Source of the DNA: Prorocentrum cordatum
Taxonomy: Eukaryota; Sar; Dinophyceae; Prorocentrales; Prorocentraceae
Direction: 5' to 3'
NCBI GenBank assembly: GCA_963575745.1
Contig: CAUYUJ010014343.1
Coordinates: 64,542-128,541, forward strand
Length of the DNA: 64,000 bases
Made by a program: the position numbers and the translations under genes. The notes under the pieces were generated by a model that saw nothing but the letters and a program-made list of their open reading frames with translations, ran no database searches and was not told where the DNA came from. Shown piece after piece: positions 55,891 through 64,000 of this stretch. How positions within the stretch are numbered: the first letter of the stretch is position 1; every line of letters begins with the position of its first letter.

Positions 55891-56183
55891 AATGTGTCGG
55901 TGTGCGACGCTCCCACTGACGCGGCACAACGCTCCGAAGCTAGCACGCTGGCTACGAACAGAAGGCCGATAGGAACATCGCACCCGGATCAAAATCAAGG
56001 CGTCACCTCTCCACAATAGCGCCCCCCGCCAAAGATCGTTCACTTGCACAAGCACGCAAAGCCAGACCGGCCGCGGCATCACGGCGCATACTTCGCTGTA
56101 CGGAAGTGGCACGAGAAGTAACAACTAGTTCACTGCACGGGGAGCCAGGAGGCCAACGCGGGGAACCAGGAACTTCGGCCAAC

Positions 56184-56250
56184 GTGTGTGCGTGTGCGTG
56201 TGTGCGTGTGTGTGTGTGTGTGTTTGTGTGCGTGTGTGTTGTGTTGTACG
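56184..56250 (+). repeat. GT microsatellite
   Basis: GTGTGCGTGTGTGTGTGTGT and variants. Confidence 0.9.
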
Positions 56251-56254
56251 TCGG

Positions 56255-56600
56255 TGCTCGAGTTTGGGAGAATGACTCAAGCGAAACTCCCTGTGTTCAA
56301 GCATCGCGTTGAGAAGGGGATCGGTTTGGGAGGAGGTATCTGGCGAAACTGCAATGTTCGAAGAATCAGGCTCCACACCATTGAACTCCGTTATGTGTTG
56401 GAAGATTTGAACCTGAATGATTGAACAAAAAAACTATGTTTGTGGACCGTGACGTCAGGACTGCGTGAGGTCCGCGTCTGATTTTTTAAGAGTTGACGAT
56501 GCCTCGAGCAGGACGGCCAAACAAAGAAACGCGGCTTCACAAGTAGTCGCCTCTGAGCTCTAGTCCCTCGAAAACCTGCGTATGATAATGTATAGATCTA
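56255..56600 (+). repeat. Dispersed repeat O, copy O2
   Basis: GGACCGTGACGTCAGGACTG and TCGCCTCTGAGCTCTAGTCC match 51831-52130. The part before (GTATCTGGCGAAACTGC) resembles the CAGGCGAAAC words of O1 and the CAGGCGGGA words of the 161 bp satellite. Confidence 0.6.
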
Positions 56601-56927
56601 CATACATACACACATACTTACGTACACATGTACAGATCAGAATCCCCGGACTGGTGGCCAGCGAACGAGAGTGCACCAGCCTTCATCCCCAAATGTAATT
56701 CCCAAGCGCTGTTCGTTTACCAAGCATTCTCCCCGCCGCAAGCGCGTGTTTGCCTGCCTGCCGCACCAGTCGTGCCTTCGACGTGTGTTATGCCCATTGC
56801 CGCAAGCGACGGGCGCGTCCGTATCGTTCTGCCGAGGCGCTCTGCTTCAGGCTGCCTCTTCCTCCTCCTCCTCGAGCCCCGCCTCCTTCTCCCTCTCATT
56901 ATCTTAGCATGGCCAGCCAAGTTAATG

Positions 56928-57244
56928 GGCCACATTTTGCTGAGAGTGGAGTGATAGCTGGACGTTCTATCGCCACGTCGTATGTGCGTGTGTATGTGAT
57001 CCCTACTGTAGATCGGATATCATTCCCTCCTACGACCACTCTCGATATATACATCGACGACTACGGCAAATCCTCGATTGGGAGCGCTAAACAAGTAACC
57101 TCAGACATCACCCATACTGCGGCCCAACTTTTCTTGGGGTTGACGTCGGAGATGAAGCCGGCTGTTGCTCAAGATAAATCGTATGTTATCCGCTTTCCGC
57201 TCCTCTGCCAAGGTAGGTCGCGCTGTGCACGAGGCCCTAGGTAA
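56928..57244 (+). pseudogene. LINE RT palm end (motif C)
   Basis: The frame reads TTLDIYIDDYGKSSIG, with YIDD (about 57050) as the catalytic motif C, then QVTSDITHTAAQLFLG and MKPAVAQDKSYVI as the start of the thumb. Motifs A and B are absent because the element is truncated. The sense continues in another frame from about 57170. Confidence 0.7.
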
Positions 57245-57923
57245 GTACGGAGGAGCTACGCTCGCTGATTCCGCCGTCAACTTAGGGGTAGACGACACTG
57301 CTGGCCGAAGCAGACGACAGAGAGGACGAGGAAAGAAACATCGAGAGCGTTCCAAGTTGTTCAAACAGAGGACCAAAAGGTTCAAGAGAGCCAAGAATGC
57401 GTTAGGTGCTCATCTTCGGCAAGTCTATACCAATGGCCCGATTGCTGGCCTCAACCACGGCTCGGAGGTACATGGCGTTTCAGATTATGAATTGAGTTCG
57501 TGGAGGAGAAGTTTAGGATATATTCTTCGACCGTCGGCAGGAATGCGGTCTTTGACGGCCCTTCTCATCTTGCACGGCGACCCCTCGTGGTTCGGAGCTG
57601 TCGCACCAGCTGTTAGATACGCCAAGGAGGTGCACGCTACGCAGCCTAGGAAGCTCACGCACACCCTCCCTGTCAACGTCCTTCGCGAGGCTTGGGACTC
57701 GGCGTTCGCTGTTCAAGAGGCGGAGCTTTCTTGGAGGAGAGATTCTGGCCCCACGATGGCCATGATAATGAGTTTAAAGAGGATCGGGTGGTCGATGACG
57801 AACTTCAGCAAGATGAGGAACGATTGTCATGAGGATATCATGTTTAACCACGTGCTCGCCCGCCTTAGTCAAGATCTTGTTGAAATAAGGGGCCTTGAAG
57901 CAGCTCGAACGCGATGCTGGTAA
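57165..57923 (+). pseudogene. LINE RT connector region
   Basis: 252 codons. Basic stretch SRRQRGRGKKHRERSKLF, then ALGAHLRQVYTNGPIAGLNH, GSEVHGVSDYELSSWRR, LTALLILHGDPSWFGAVAPA and REAWDSAFAVQEAELSWRR. This matches the general style of the region between the RT and the zinc knuckle in dinoflagellate LINEs. It ends by a frameshift near 57895-57923. Confidence 0.7.
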
Positions 57924-58404
57924 ACATCTTGGGATCGAGGGCCGAGCGTGTTTCGACATCGTGGCAGGTTCCCTGAGGTGTAAGACATTTTCTTATTTCG
58001 AGAGGGGCTGCATCAAGTCTCTCACGTGCGGCGCTCTCTGGACGAGAGACCGTGCAATCGAGCTAGGCTACCAACTGCCCTCGCCTCAGTGTCCGCTCTG
58101 CAATCAGTATCCAGATGGAGTGTGGCATCGGCTCTGGCAATGCACTGCTTGCAGCGATGTTCGGGAAGACCTTGTCGATCAGCAGATCATAGACGCGTCC
58201 CTCGCCTTAGATCATAACAACACTAAGGAAGTGCTGCTGTATACTAAGGGGGTCTTCGAACATCCAGGGGATCGATTATCACGCCCAAGGATTCCAGGAG
58301 GCATTCAAGTGCAATTCCATGAAGCTGAGCTCCCAGGGGACCCAGGTGAAGTTTCAGGGACGACGTTCATGGACGGTGTATGCACTAGACGTCCCATTAG
58401 ATAA
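57895..58404 (+). pseudogene. LINE zinc knuckle and start of RNase H
   Basis: TRDRAIELGYQLPSPQCPLC, then NQYPDGVWHRLWQCTACSDV: Cys-x2-Cys...His-x4-Cys, the metal-binding knuckle that follows many LINE reverse transcriptases. The RNase H begins at GTTFMDGVCTRR (first catalytic Asp, about 58372) and is cut by TAA at 58402. Confidence 0.8.
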
Positions 58405-58842
58405 CTAAGCAGAGCCTCGTGGGGATATGTACAGGTCACCAAAGGGGAACACACGCAGCTGGTCAGGGTCGCAGGGCCAATTTGGGGACCCATCCCTCAG
58501 ACTCCCCAAGCGGGAGAGTTTGGGGCCCTGGCCATGGTGGCCAACAATCTTGCGGGCCCTGTGGAAGGTTTCTCAGATGGCAACAAAGTTGTGGATCTTT
58601 TCCCGATGCCACAGACGGAGCGTGTTTCATATAAGCGAGTTCACGCTGGCACAAGGATGCTGGCTCAAAATCCTCTGTTGCATCAACTCTTTAAAGTTAA
58701 AGCCCATGTGCAAGATGACCCAGATCTCACTGAGCAGCAACAGTGGGAGAAATTCGGTAACGACGCTGCCGATGCAGCAGCAAAGTCTGGCGCTTCGTCT
58801 CACCCAACAGGGGATCCCACCGAGCTAGACCAGATTGAGTGA
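58405..58842 (+). pseudogene. LINE RNase H, main part
   Basis: Same frame as above, after the stop. WGYVQVTKGEHTQLVRVAG, then QAGEFGALAMVANNL (catalytic Glu), GFSDGNKVVD (Asp) and FGNDAADAAAK (last Asp). All four acidic residues of an RNase H active site are therefore readable if the single stop is ignored. In the family the enzyme removes RNA from the cDNA hybrid. Confidence 0.75.
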
Positions 58843-58989
58843 CAGGTGAAGGTTTCACGTTCTGTGTGTGTTCTCGCGGCCCGTCTGTTGCCCCTGTGGC
58901 CCGCCCTGGACCTCGCGGGTATCTAGCTGGCCCCCAGAGTGCCTCGACAGAAGCCTTTCTCCGCCCTCTGCTGCTCATGTGTGGGAATG

Positions 58990-59420
58990 GCACAGATCTT
59001 ATTGGAGATGTGCAGCGTGTCTCAAGATAAGACGACACAATCCTGATTGTGTGTTTGGCCAAAGCGAGATGCCCTCCGCCGAGGGCTGCCCGGGAGAAGT
59101 GCCAAAGTCGTTGCAAAAAGTAGGAGCCAGAGGACACACGCTTTTGAGTTTCGATTGCAGCGATCGGTCTCCCCTGCTCATTTGCGTTAAGTGTAAGGCA
59201 ATTTCTACCTTAAGGCCTTTGGCTTTGCTGGCTAAGGAATGACATGCCCCGACCCGCAACAATTTGAAGAGGTGGAAGTACAGAGTGCTGAAGGGGCGAC
59301 ACCCTAAGCTTGAAGGGGTTGTTATAGAAGTGTCGCCTGAGCTGTTGTATGCCCTCGAAGCAGAATTCCAGCAGCCAGACTCTGTCGTCGATGCAGAAGG
59401 GAGCGGAGACTCCGACTAAC
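58990..59420 (+). pseudogene. LINE C-terminal tail
   Basis: RSPLLICVKCKAISTLRPLA near 59170, then (after a stop) WKYRVLKGRHPKLEGVVIE, VSPELLYALEAEFQQPDS and a stop at 59420. The short CxxC and acidic end suggest the natural C-terminus. Confidence 0.5.
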
Positions 59421-60745
59421 TATTCTTTCTTGTGTGCCGACATTTTTGTCTTTCTCTCGAATTGACCGAATAGGCCCACACCAGGGATGAGGCTTGCTCA
59501 TCGTCCTGGCGTTCTTTACACAAGGGGTGAGCATTGCCGAGTCGTCCTGGCGTCGCCTACGGTATTTCAAGTAGTTGTGCGAGTGTGTATGCGCACGTAC
59601 TGCACGCGTATCAGGCACCCCATGTTGGGGGGAAGGAGCGATGCACGTGCATTTCTGTCGCGTCTTCGACCAGGCCACTTGCAGGTTCGATCTGGGGTTT
59701 AGTCGTCTGCAGGTGGACGGTGCTGGTGTCTCGCAGCCAGCCTTAGTACCCGAGCTTTGGGGTTCCGCCAGCTTGCAGCGGCTGGCCGTCCTTTTCACTG
59801 CGTGAAGTGGTGGGGTTCACCCTGTGGGCTTCAGGCACGGGGGTGGATTGGTTTTGCCAGTCCGCCCCGACCGCTGCTCTGCCCCAGGTTGCTCTCTTTT
59901 CTCCCTGGCTCAGCGCTGGGGTTTCTGGCGGGGTTGGGCATACGCTCTGGCGGGAGGTGCTGGTTACGCAGCCAGCCTTAGAACCCGAGCCTTGGGGTTC
60001 TTCCTGCCGACGTTTGTCCTTCCCTTCCCTTTTTCCCTTTTTGGCCAGAGGTTGTCCCTGTTGCACGGCTTGGGAGATCCTTGCGAGCCCCCTGGCGACA
60101 GATGCGCAGGGGCAGCCCAGTGGGTGCCGTGGGCACGGGGGTGGACCTGGGAAGCCAGTCCGCCCCGACCGTCGCTCACCCCCACCCCTCCCCCCCTTCT
60201 CGTGTGGAGGAGGCCAGCTTCTCTGGTCGCAATGCCGTCTAGCGAAGTTCCTGCCAGGCCCCAGACGAGGGCTCGGCGGGTCAGGCACAGAGCACTGCGA
60301 TACCTCGTGGAGGTGTGGAGGTCGTGGCTCCTGGCAAGCTGCTCGTGTAAGTGCCGCGGGGGCCTTGTGGCTCCTCTGTCCTTGGCGCTCTGGTGTCCGC
60401 GTGGCCCGTCCCGCTCAGTCACCGCCAAGGTTTTCTTTACTGGCAGACCTGCAGCTGCCAGTCATGGTTCATATTAAATCCTCCTCCCTCCCACCTTCCT
60501 CCTGCTCCTCCACCGTCCTCCTCCTCCTGTTCCTGCTCCCCCTCCTCCTCCAGCCCTACCGATCGGCTGGTCCTCGGGGCCGGCGGGGTCGACCACCACC
60601 TCCAGCGGTGCGCAATAAGGAGGAGACACGGCCTCCCTCGCGGGCAGTCGCTTTTTTTTTTGTCCTCTCTCTCTCTCTCTCTCGGGGGGCCTCCCGTGGG
60701 GGGTTTCGTGGTCACGGCTGGCCCTGAAATAGGATGCGCGGCGTC
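59421..60745. repeat. Diverged tandem duplication of about 240-300 bp
   Basis: CAGCCTTAG(T/A)ACCCGAGC(T/C)T, TGGGGTTC and later CACGGGGGTGGA...CCAGTCCGCCCCGACCG occur at 59738/59972 and 59835/60134. A plus frame from the ATG at 60232 reads SEVPARPQTRARRVRHRALR, YLVEVWRSWLLAS and may be a retroelement ORF start, low confidence. 60475-60550 is TCC-rich. T and TC runs lie at 60650-60685. Confidence 0.55.
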
Positions 60746-60747
60746 AA

Positions 60748-60911
60748 ACATTTGGAGCTCCGCACGGTTTTCTCGAGTCGGTGCCAAGCCCGCTTCCCTG
60801 GCGCCCTCCCTGCCGCGCGGGGAGCGTGCCAGGGGCGGCGCAGGAGGCGCCGCCAGGGGGGGGACCTGGAGCGGATGCAAAAAATCCGCGAGGAGCTCCA
60901 AAGGTTCATGT
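60748..60911 (+). mobile_element. Family G element, copy G6 (full length)
   Basis: AAACATTTGGAGCTCCGCAC at the left and ATCCGCGAGGAGCTCCAAAG, GTTCATGTT at the right, inverted. The core has CTGCCGCGCGGGGAGCGTGC and GGCGCCGCC. Followed at once by family A copy A7. Confidence 0.85.
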
Positions 60912-61025
60912 TTAGGTCGGGCATGTCCTCCTACAGGCGGGTTTTGAACGACAAATGAAATATGGCCGAAACATTTTTCCAAACACTCAACAGATAATCG
61001 AAACATCGGCCCAAAACTATTTCCG
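60912..61025 (+). mobile_element. Family A element, copy A7 (right end lost)
   Basis: TTAGGTCGGGCATGTCCTCC then GGGTTTTGAACGACAAATGA. The interior is recognisable to about 61020 (CCAAAACTATTTC) with no right terminus. It joins G6 at the same point as A4 joins its G fragment. Confidence 0.7.
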
Positions 61026-61074
61026 CACATCCGAAGTGGGGTTCTTGTTTTCTCTGGACACCTCGCGCAGAAAC

Positions 61075-61490
61075 CAAAACACACACACACACACACTACA
61101 CCATCACCCACTCAGTCATCATCATCATGACCATCATCACCATCATTCATTCACTCAGACATCACGTCGCCGTCACTCACACACATCTATCGCCATCAAC
61201 ATCAGTCGCATCATCGACACATCACCATCAACATCTATAACATAATCACCATCATTCACTCACAAACTCACTCACAAACTCACTCACGAACTCGCTCCCA
61301 TTCACTCCTTCACTCATCATCATCACAATCCGCATCGTCATCATCCACCCACTCACCAAACAGACCATCTTGATCACCTTGACCATCGGTCGATACACAC
61401 ACACACTCACCCACTCACTCATCATCTGCATTTTCTTCATCATCACTCATTCGGCCATTCACCCAAACACTCACCCACTCATTCGCTAGC
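61075..61490 (+). repeat. CATCA/CTCACTCA simple repeats
   Basis: (AC)n at 61077-61098, then CATCATCA, ACTCACAAACTCACTCAC and CCCACTCACTC variants. Confidence 0.9.
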
Positions 61491-61494
61491 TTGG

Positions 61495-62215
61495 AAATGG
61501 GGAAAGTATCAGGCGGGAAACTCGTTTGTGAATGTATTGCGAGGAAGTCTCAGGCGGAGCCCTTTCCGTATGGGGCCCGCACTTCACGATTTTAATCCGA
61601 ACGGGTCATCCTCGAACCTGTGACTGTCGTCACTTTTGGGCTCCCGAGGCCTGAATTTGGGGGAATATCAGGCGGGAGCCTCGTCTGTGAGTGGAACGCG
61701 AGGAAATCTCAGGCGGGAGCCCTCTCCCTATGGGGCCCGCGCATCACGTTTTTAATCCGAGCGGGTCGCCCTCGAACCTGTAGTTGTCGTCACGTTTGGG
61801 CTCCCGAGGTCTGAATATGGGGGGTGATATATGACGGGAACCTCGTCTGTGGCTGAACTGTGAAGAGGCCTCAAGCGGGAACCCCCTCCCTATGGGGCCC
61901 GCGCTTCGCGTTTTTTATCCGAAGGGGTCATCCTCGAACCTGTAACTGTCGTCACTTTTGGTCTCCTTCCTGAAGCGTTAATACGGGGGGGGGTCAGGCG
62001 GGAGCCTCGTCTGTGAGTGAAGCTCGAAGAAGTCTCAGGCGGGACCCCGTCTCCATGGGGCCCGTTCCTTGTTTTAAATCCGGGCGGGTCATCATCAACC
62101 CTGTAACCGTCGTCACATTGGGGTTCCCGGGGCCTGAATATGGAGGAAGCATCCGGCGGGGAGCCTCGTCTGTCAGTGAACTGTGAAGGAGTCTCAGGCG
62201 GGAGCCCCCTCCCTA
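61495..62215 (+). repeat. 161 bp satellite, about 4.5 units
   Basis: GTCGTCAC recurs at 61626, 61786, 61948 and 62109 (160, 162, 161 bp apart). Unit words: TCAGGCGGGAGCCTCGTCTG, AGTCTCAGGCGGGAGCCC, CCTCCCTATGGGGCCCGCGC, TTTTAATCCGA, GGGTCATCCTCGAACCTGTA, GGGCTCCCGAGG. Within each unit the CAGGCGGGAGCC word occurs twice, so the unit itself is an old doublet. Confidence 0.95.
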
Positions 62216-62784
62216 TGCGCTCTTCAGAAGGCGATTCGCCCGACCCATGAGGTGAGGAGGGGGAGGAGGAACAGGAGATGAGGACGACGACGACGGCTGG
62301 GCGCGTCCGGGCCGGGGGTGGTGGCCCATCCTCGGTCGCAGCCGAGCAGGGATGAGGCCGAGCAGCTCGCCGCAAAACTTGGTTTCGTGCTGCCTCCCGC
62401 CTGAGCGCGGCCGTGACTAGCTCGGTGCCTGCAGGGTTGTCCCAACGGCTTGCTCCCGTGCCCCAGCGGCTCGCGCGGTTGCCCCAACGGCCTGGCCCGC
62501 GGGGTTGTCCCAACGGCCGCGGCGACGGCGTCGAGGAAAATCGACGCGCGCGCTCTTGCAATAGACAGGAGAGGAGGTGGTGGGTGACGAAAAAAACAGC
62601 AGGAGGGCGAGGCAAGGGCAACGCGGGGAGCGGGTGAGGGCCCTGCGCCAGGGCGATAATGATAATAACGCAGAGAAGACAATAAGGACGCCTCACTAAT
62701 CGCGAGGACGACAGTGAACGTTATTTCCAGATTAGCCGAAAGGATTTTCATGTGAGGTCTTTCCGTCGGGGTACTTTTTGTCTC
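62216..62784. other. Unique GC-rich DNA
   Basis: 62425-62520 repeats TGCCCCAACGGCTTGC/GGTTGTCCCAACGGC. No supported gene. Confidence 0.45.
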
Positions 62785-62824
62785 TTGTTGGATATTCCTC
62801 CTGTAGGGGGGCACGCCCGCCTGA
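62785..62824 (+). mobile_element. Family A solo right end, copy A8
   Basis: TGTTGGATATTCCTCCTGTA then GGGGGGCACGCCCGCCTGA, the family right terminus. Confidence 0.65.
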
Positions 62825-62942
62825 GTTATATGCTTATGTAATTGTTTCTGCTCTTCGATGGGCACAGCCATGCATTCCAGGAGGGTCGGGCGGGTGGTCA
62901 TGGGGGTGACCCACGGGAGTGGTGAAGAAAACGGCCCTAAAT

Positions 62943-63100
62943 TCAGGTCGGGCATGTCCTCCTACAGGCGGGTTCTGGACGATCAATAAAGTAGAGTCAA
63001 TAAGTATCAGAACATGCCACAGCTTACAACAAATAACGTCCCCATCCTATGTTTTAACTATTTCGAAATATGCCTCCTGTCTAGGGGCATGCCAGATTTA
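62943..63100 (+). mobile_element. Family A TIR element, copy A9
   Basis: TCAGGTCGGGCATGTCCTCC at the left, GGGGCATGCCAGATTTA at the right. Flanks CCCTAAAT (62935-62942) and CCCTACAT (63101-63108) agree at 7 of 8 bases. Confidence 0.9.
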
Positions 63101-63108
63101 CCCTACAT

Positions 63109-63590
63109 AGGGCCCTCGAGGGACCCTTTTTGGCCCCTGCTGGCTCCACAAACGTGGACCTAAAGGGCACCTTAAAGGCCCTTTTCTTCCCCCCCTCCAT
63201 CTGGGTAACGCCCCCTTCCTCGGCGGCGGCCAAGAGGGGGGCGTCCAAGGGGGGGCGCAAATCATGGCCGGCGGCATGTGCGCGGCCCAGGGAGGGGGAC
63301 CAGGGACGCAATGAAATGCAAAGGGGCGCCATGAGGTCTGGGGATGGGGAGATCTCATGGCCCCCGCCATGACATCCCCCCCTAGTCATTCACCCCCTCT
63401 TGCCCTGACCTTCCAGGAACGCCCAAAAAATAACCCTCCGGACTCCAGACCTATAGACCTATCTAGACTTTTAAAAGCGTCGACTGGCTGCTAGATGTCG
63501 AGATCCTGGTGCTACTTTTTAGCCCTCGAGGAAGGTCTGGGTGGCCGCACCCGACGAGGAGGGGCCCGGGGACCAGCCTGGGGACCAGTT
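63109..63590. other. Unique DNA, no gene seen
   Basis: A worn copy of the block found after A10 (CCTAGTCATTCACCC near 63382 and GACGAGGAGGGGCCCGG near 63553) is the only structure noted. Confidence 0.4.
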
Positions 63591-63736
63591 TTAGGTCGGG
63601 CAGGCGAATTTGGGGCAGACTTGTAAAAAGATCAAGCAATTCGCCAAGATAGCCAAAAATGATGAACACATCGTCCCCAGACTTTTTTGTTGACTGCTTG
63701 TGAATATTCCTCCTGTAGAGGGACGCGCCCGACTTG
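63591..63736 (+). mobile_element. Family A TIR element, copy A10
   Basis: TTAGGTCGGGCAGGCGAATT at the left (diverged after 14 bases), AGGGACGCGCCCGACTTGA at the right, core CCCCAGACTTTTTTGTTGAC. Flanked by related host blocks on both sides. Confidence 0.8.
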
Positions 63737-63941
63737 ACCCTAGTCGTTCACCCTCCTCTTGGACTCCCCTGACGAGAGGGGCCCGTGGACCAGCTCTGGG
63801 GGCGGGCTTTGGCCTCTGGCCAGGGGCGTGGCCGAGAGACGGCGGCACGGCACGCGAGAGAGCGTAGGGACGGGGCACCTCCCGAAAAGAGGTCGGCCCC
63901 TCCTCGAGGGGCCGACCTGTCAACCACCACTACCATAAGCA

Positions 63942-64000
63942 GGAGAGGCAGGAGGAGGAAGAGGAGGAGGAGGAGGAGGAGGAGGAGGAGGAGGAGGAGG
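63942..64000 (+). repeat. GGA microsatellite running off the window
   Basis: GGAGGAGGAAGAGGAGGAGG to the last base. Confidence 0.95.

Larger units (their letters stand above)
56928..59420 (+). mobile_element. 5'-truncated LINE with zinc knuckle and RNase H
   Basis: Begins inside the RT palm and runs to a natural-looking stop at 59420, so it is the 3' half of a retrotransposon, as expected from aborted target-primed reverse transcription. Order: RT motif C, thumb and connector, zinc knuckle, RNase H, C-terminal tail with a CxxC pair. Frame changes near 57200 and 57900 and a TAA at 58402-58404 break it. No endonuclease is present. It is on the strand opposite to the LINE at 1-3246 and shows more of its 3' part, so the two cannot be compared over their full length. 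Confidence 0.85.

Overview
The window looks like nuclear DNA of a dinoflagellate. Four independent signs agree. (1) A full-length dinoflagellate spliced-leader sequence lies at 8472-8493. (2) The one well-resolved multi-exon gene uses GA, GC and GT intron donors with AG acceptors, usually followed by G. (3) Dinoflagellate-like non-LTR retrotransposon remains lie at both ends of the window. (4) The DNA is GC-rich, gene-poor and crowded with short terminal-inverted-repeat (TIR) elements, many inside introns. I cannot name the species.

Layout. 1-3246 (minus): a decayed LINE (endonuclease, linker and reverse transcriptase in different frames) running off the left edge. 3495-10600: short TIR elements, simple repeats and the spliced-leader relic. 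10861-18256 (minus): the main host gene, which encodes a repetitive beta-sandwich-like protein with Cys-rich parts. Seven introns can be placed to the base, and reading phase is kept across all seven junctions. Most of these introns are, or contain, TIR elements, and several show direct repeats at the splice sites. They fit introners (transposable elements that create introns). 18257-29600: simple repeats, GGA tracts, CCCAAGAGG-type low-complexity DNA and dispersed repeats, with no convincing gene. 29985-30761 (minus): a plausible coding ORF of unknown function. 32687-43700: a large inverted repeat followed by two tandem copies of a 4.4 kb unit packed with minisatellites. The second copy carries a 1.0 kb insertion absent from the first. 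43700-51190: nested TIR elements, an AC microsatellite and sparse unassigned DNA. 51191-51367 (minus): the last exon of an alpha/beta hydrolase (monoacylglycerol-lipase-like). 53398-55560: a TAG/GTA microsatellite of about 2 kb. 56928-59420 (plus): a second, 5'-truncated LINE with the end of its RT, a zinc knuckle and a broken RNase H. 59420-64000: a diverged duplication, more TIR elements and a 161 bp satellite.

The most interesting system is the set of TIR families. Family A has about 155 bp units beginning TTAGGTCGGGC, at least twelve full or partial copies and 8 bp target-site duplications at CCTRGG-like sites. Families G, E, B, H and Q occur beside it. They nest in one another, and together they make up nearly all the intron sequence of the main gene. 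A target duplication containing CAGG can supply both the donor G and the acceptor AG, so a precise new intron needs little further change. Coordinates of diverged element ends are good to a few bases. Family letters are labels used only here.
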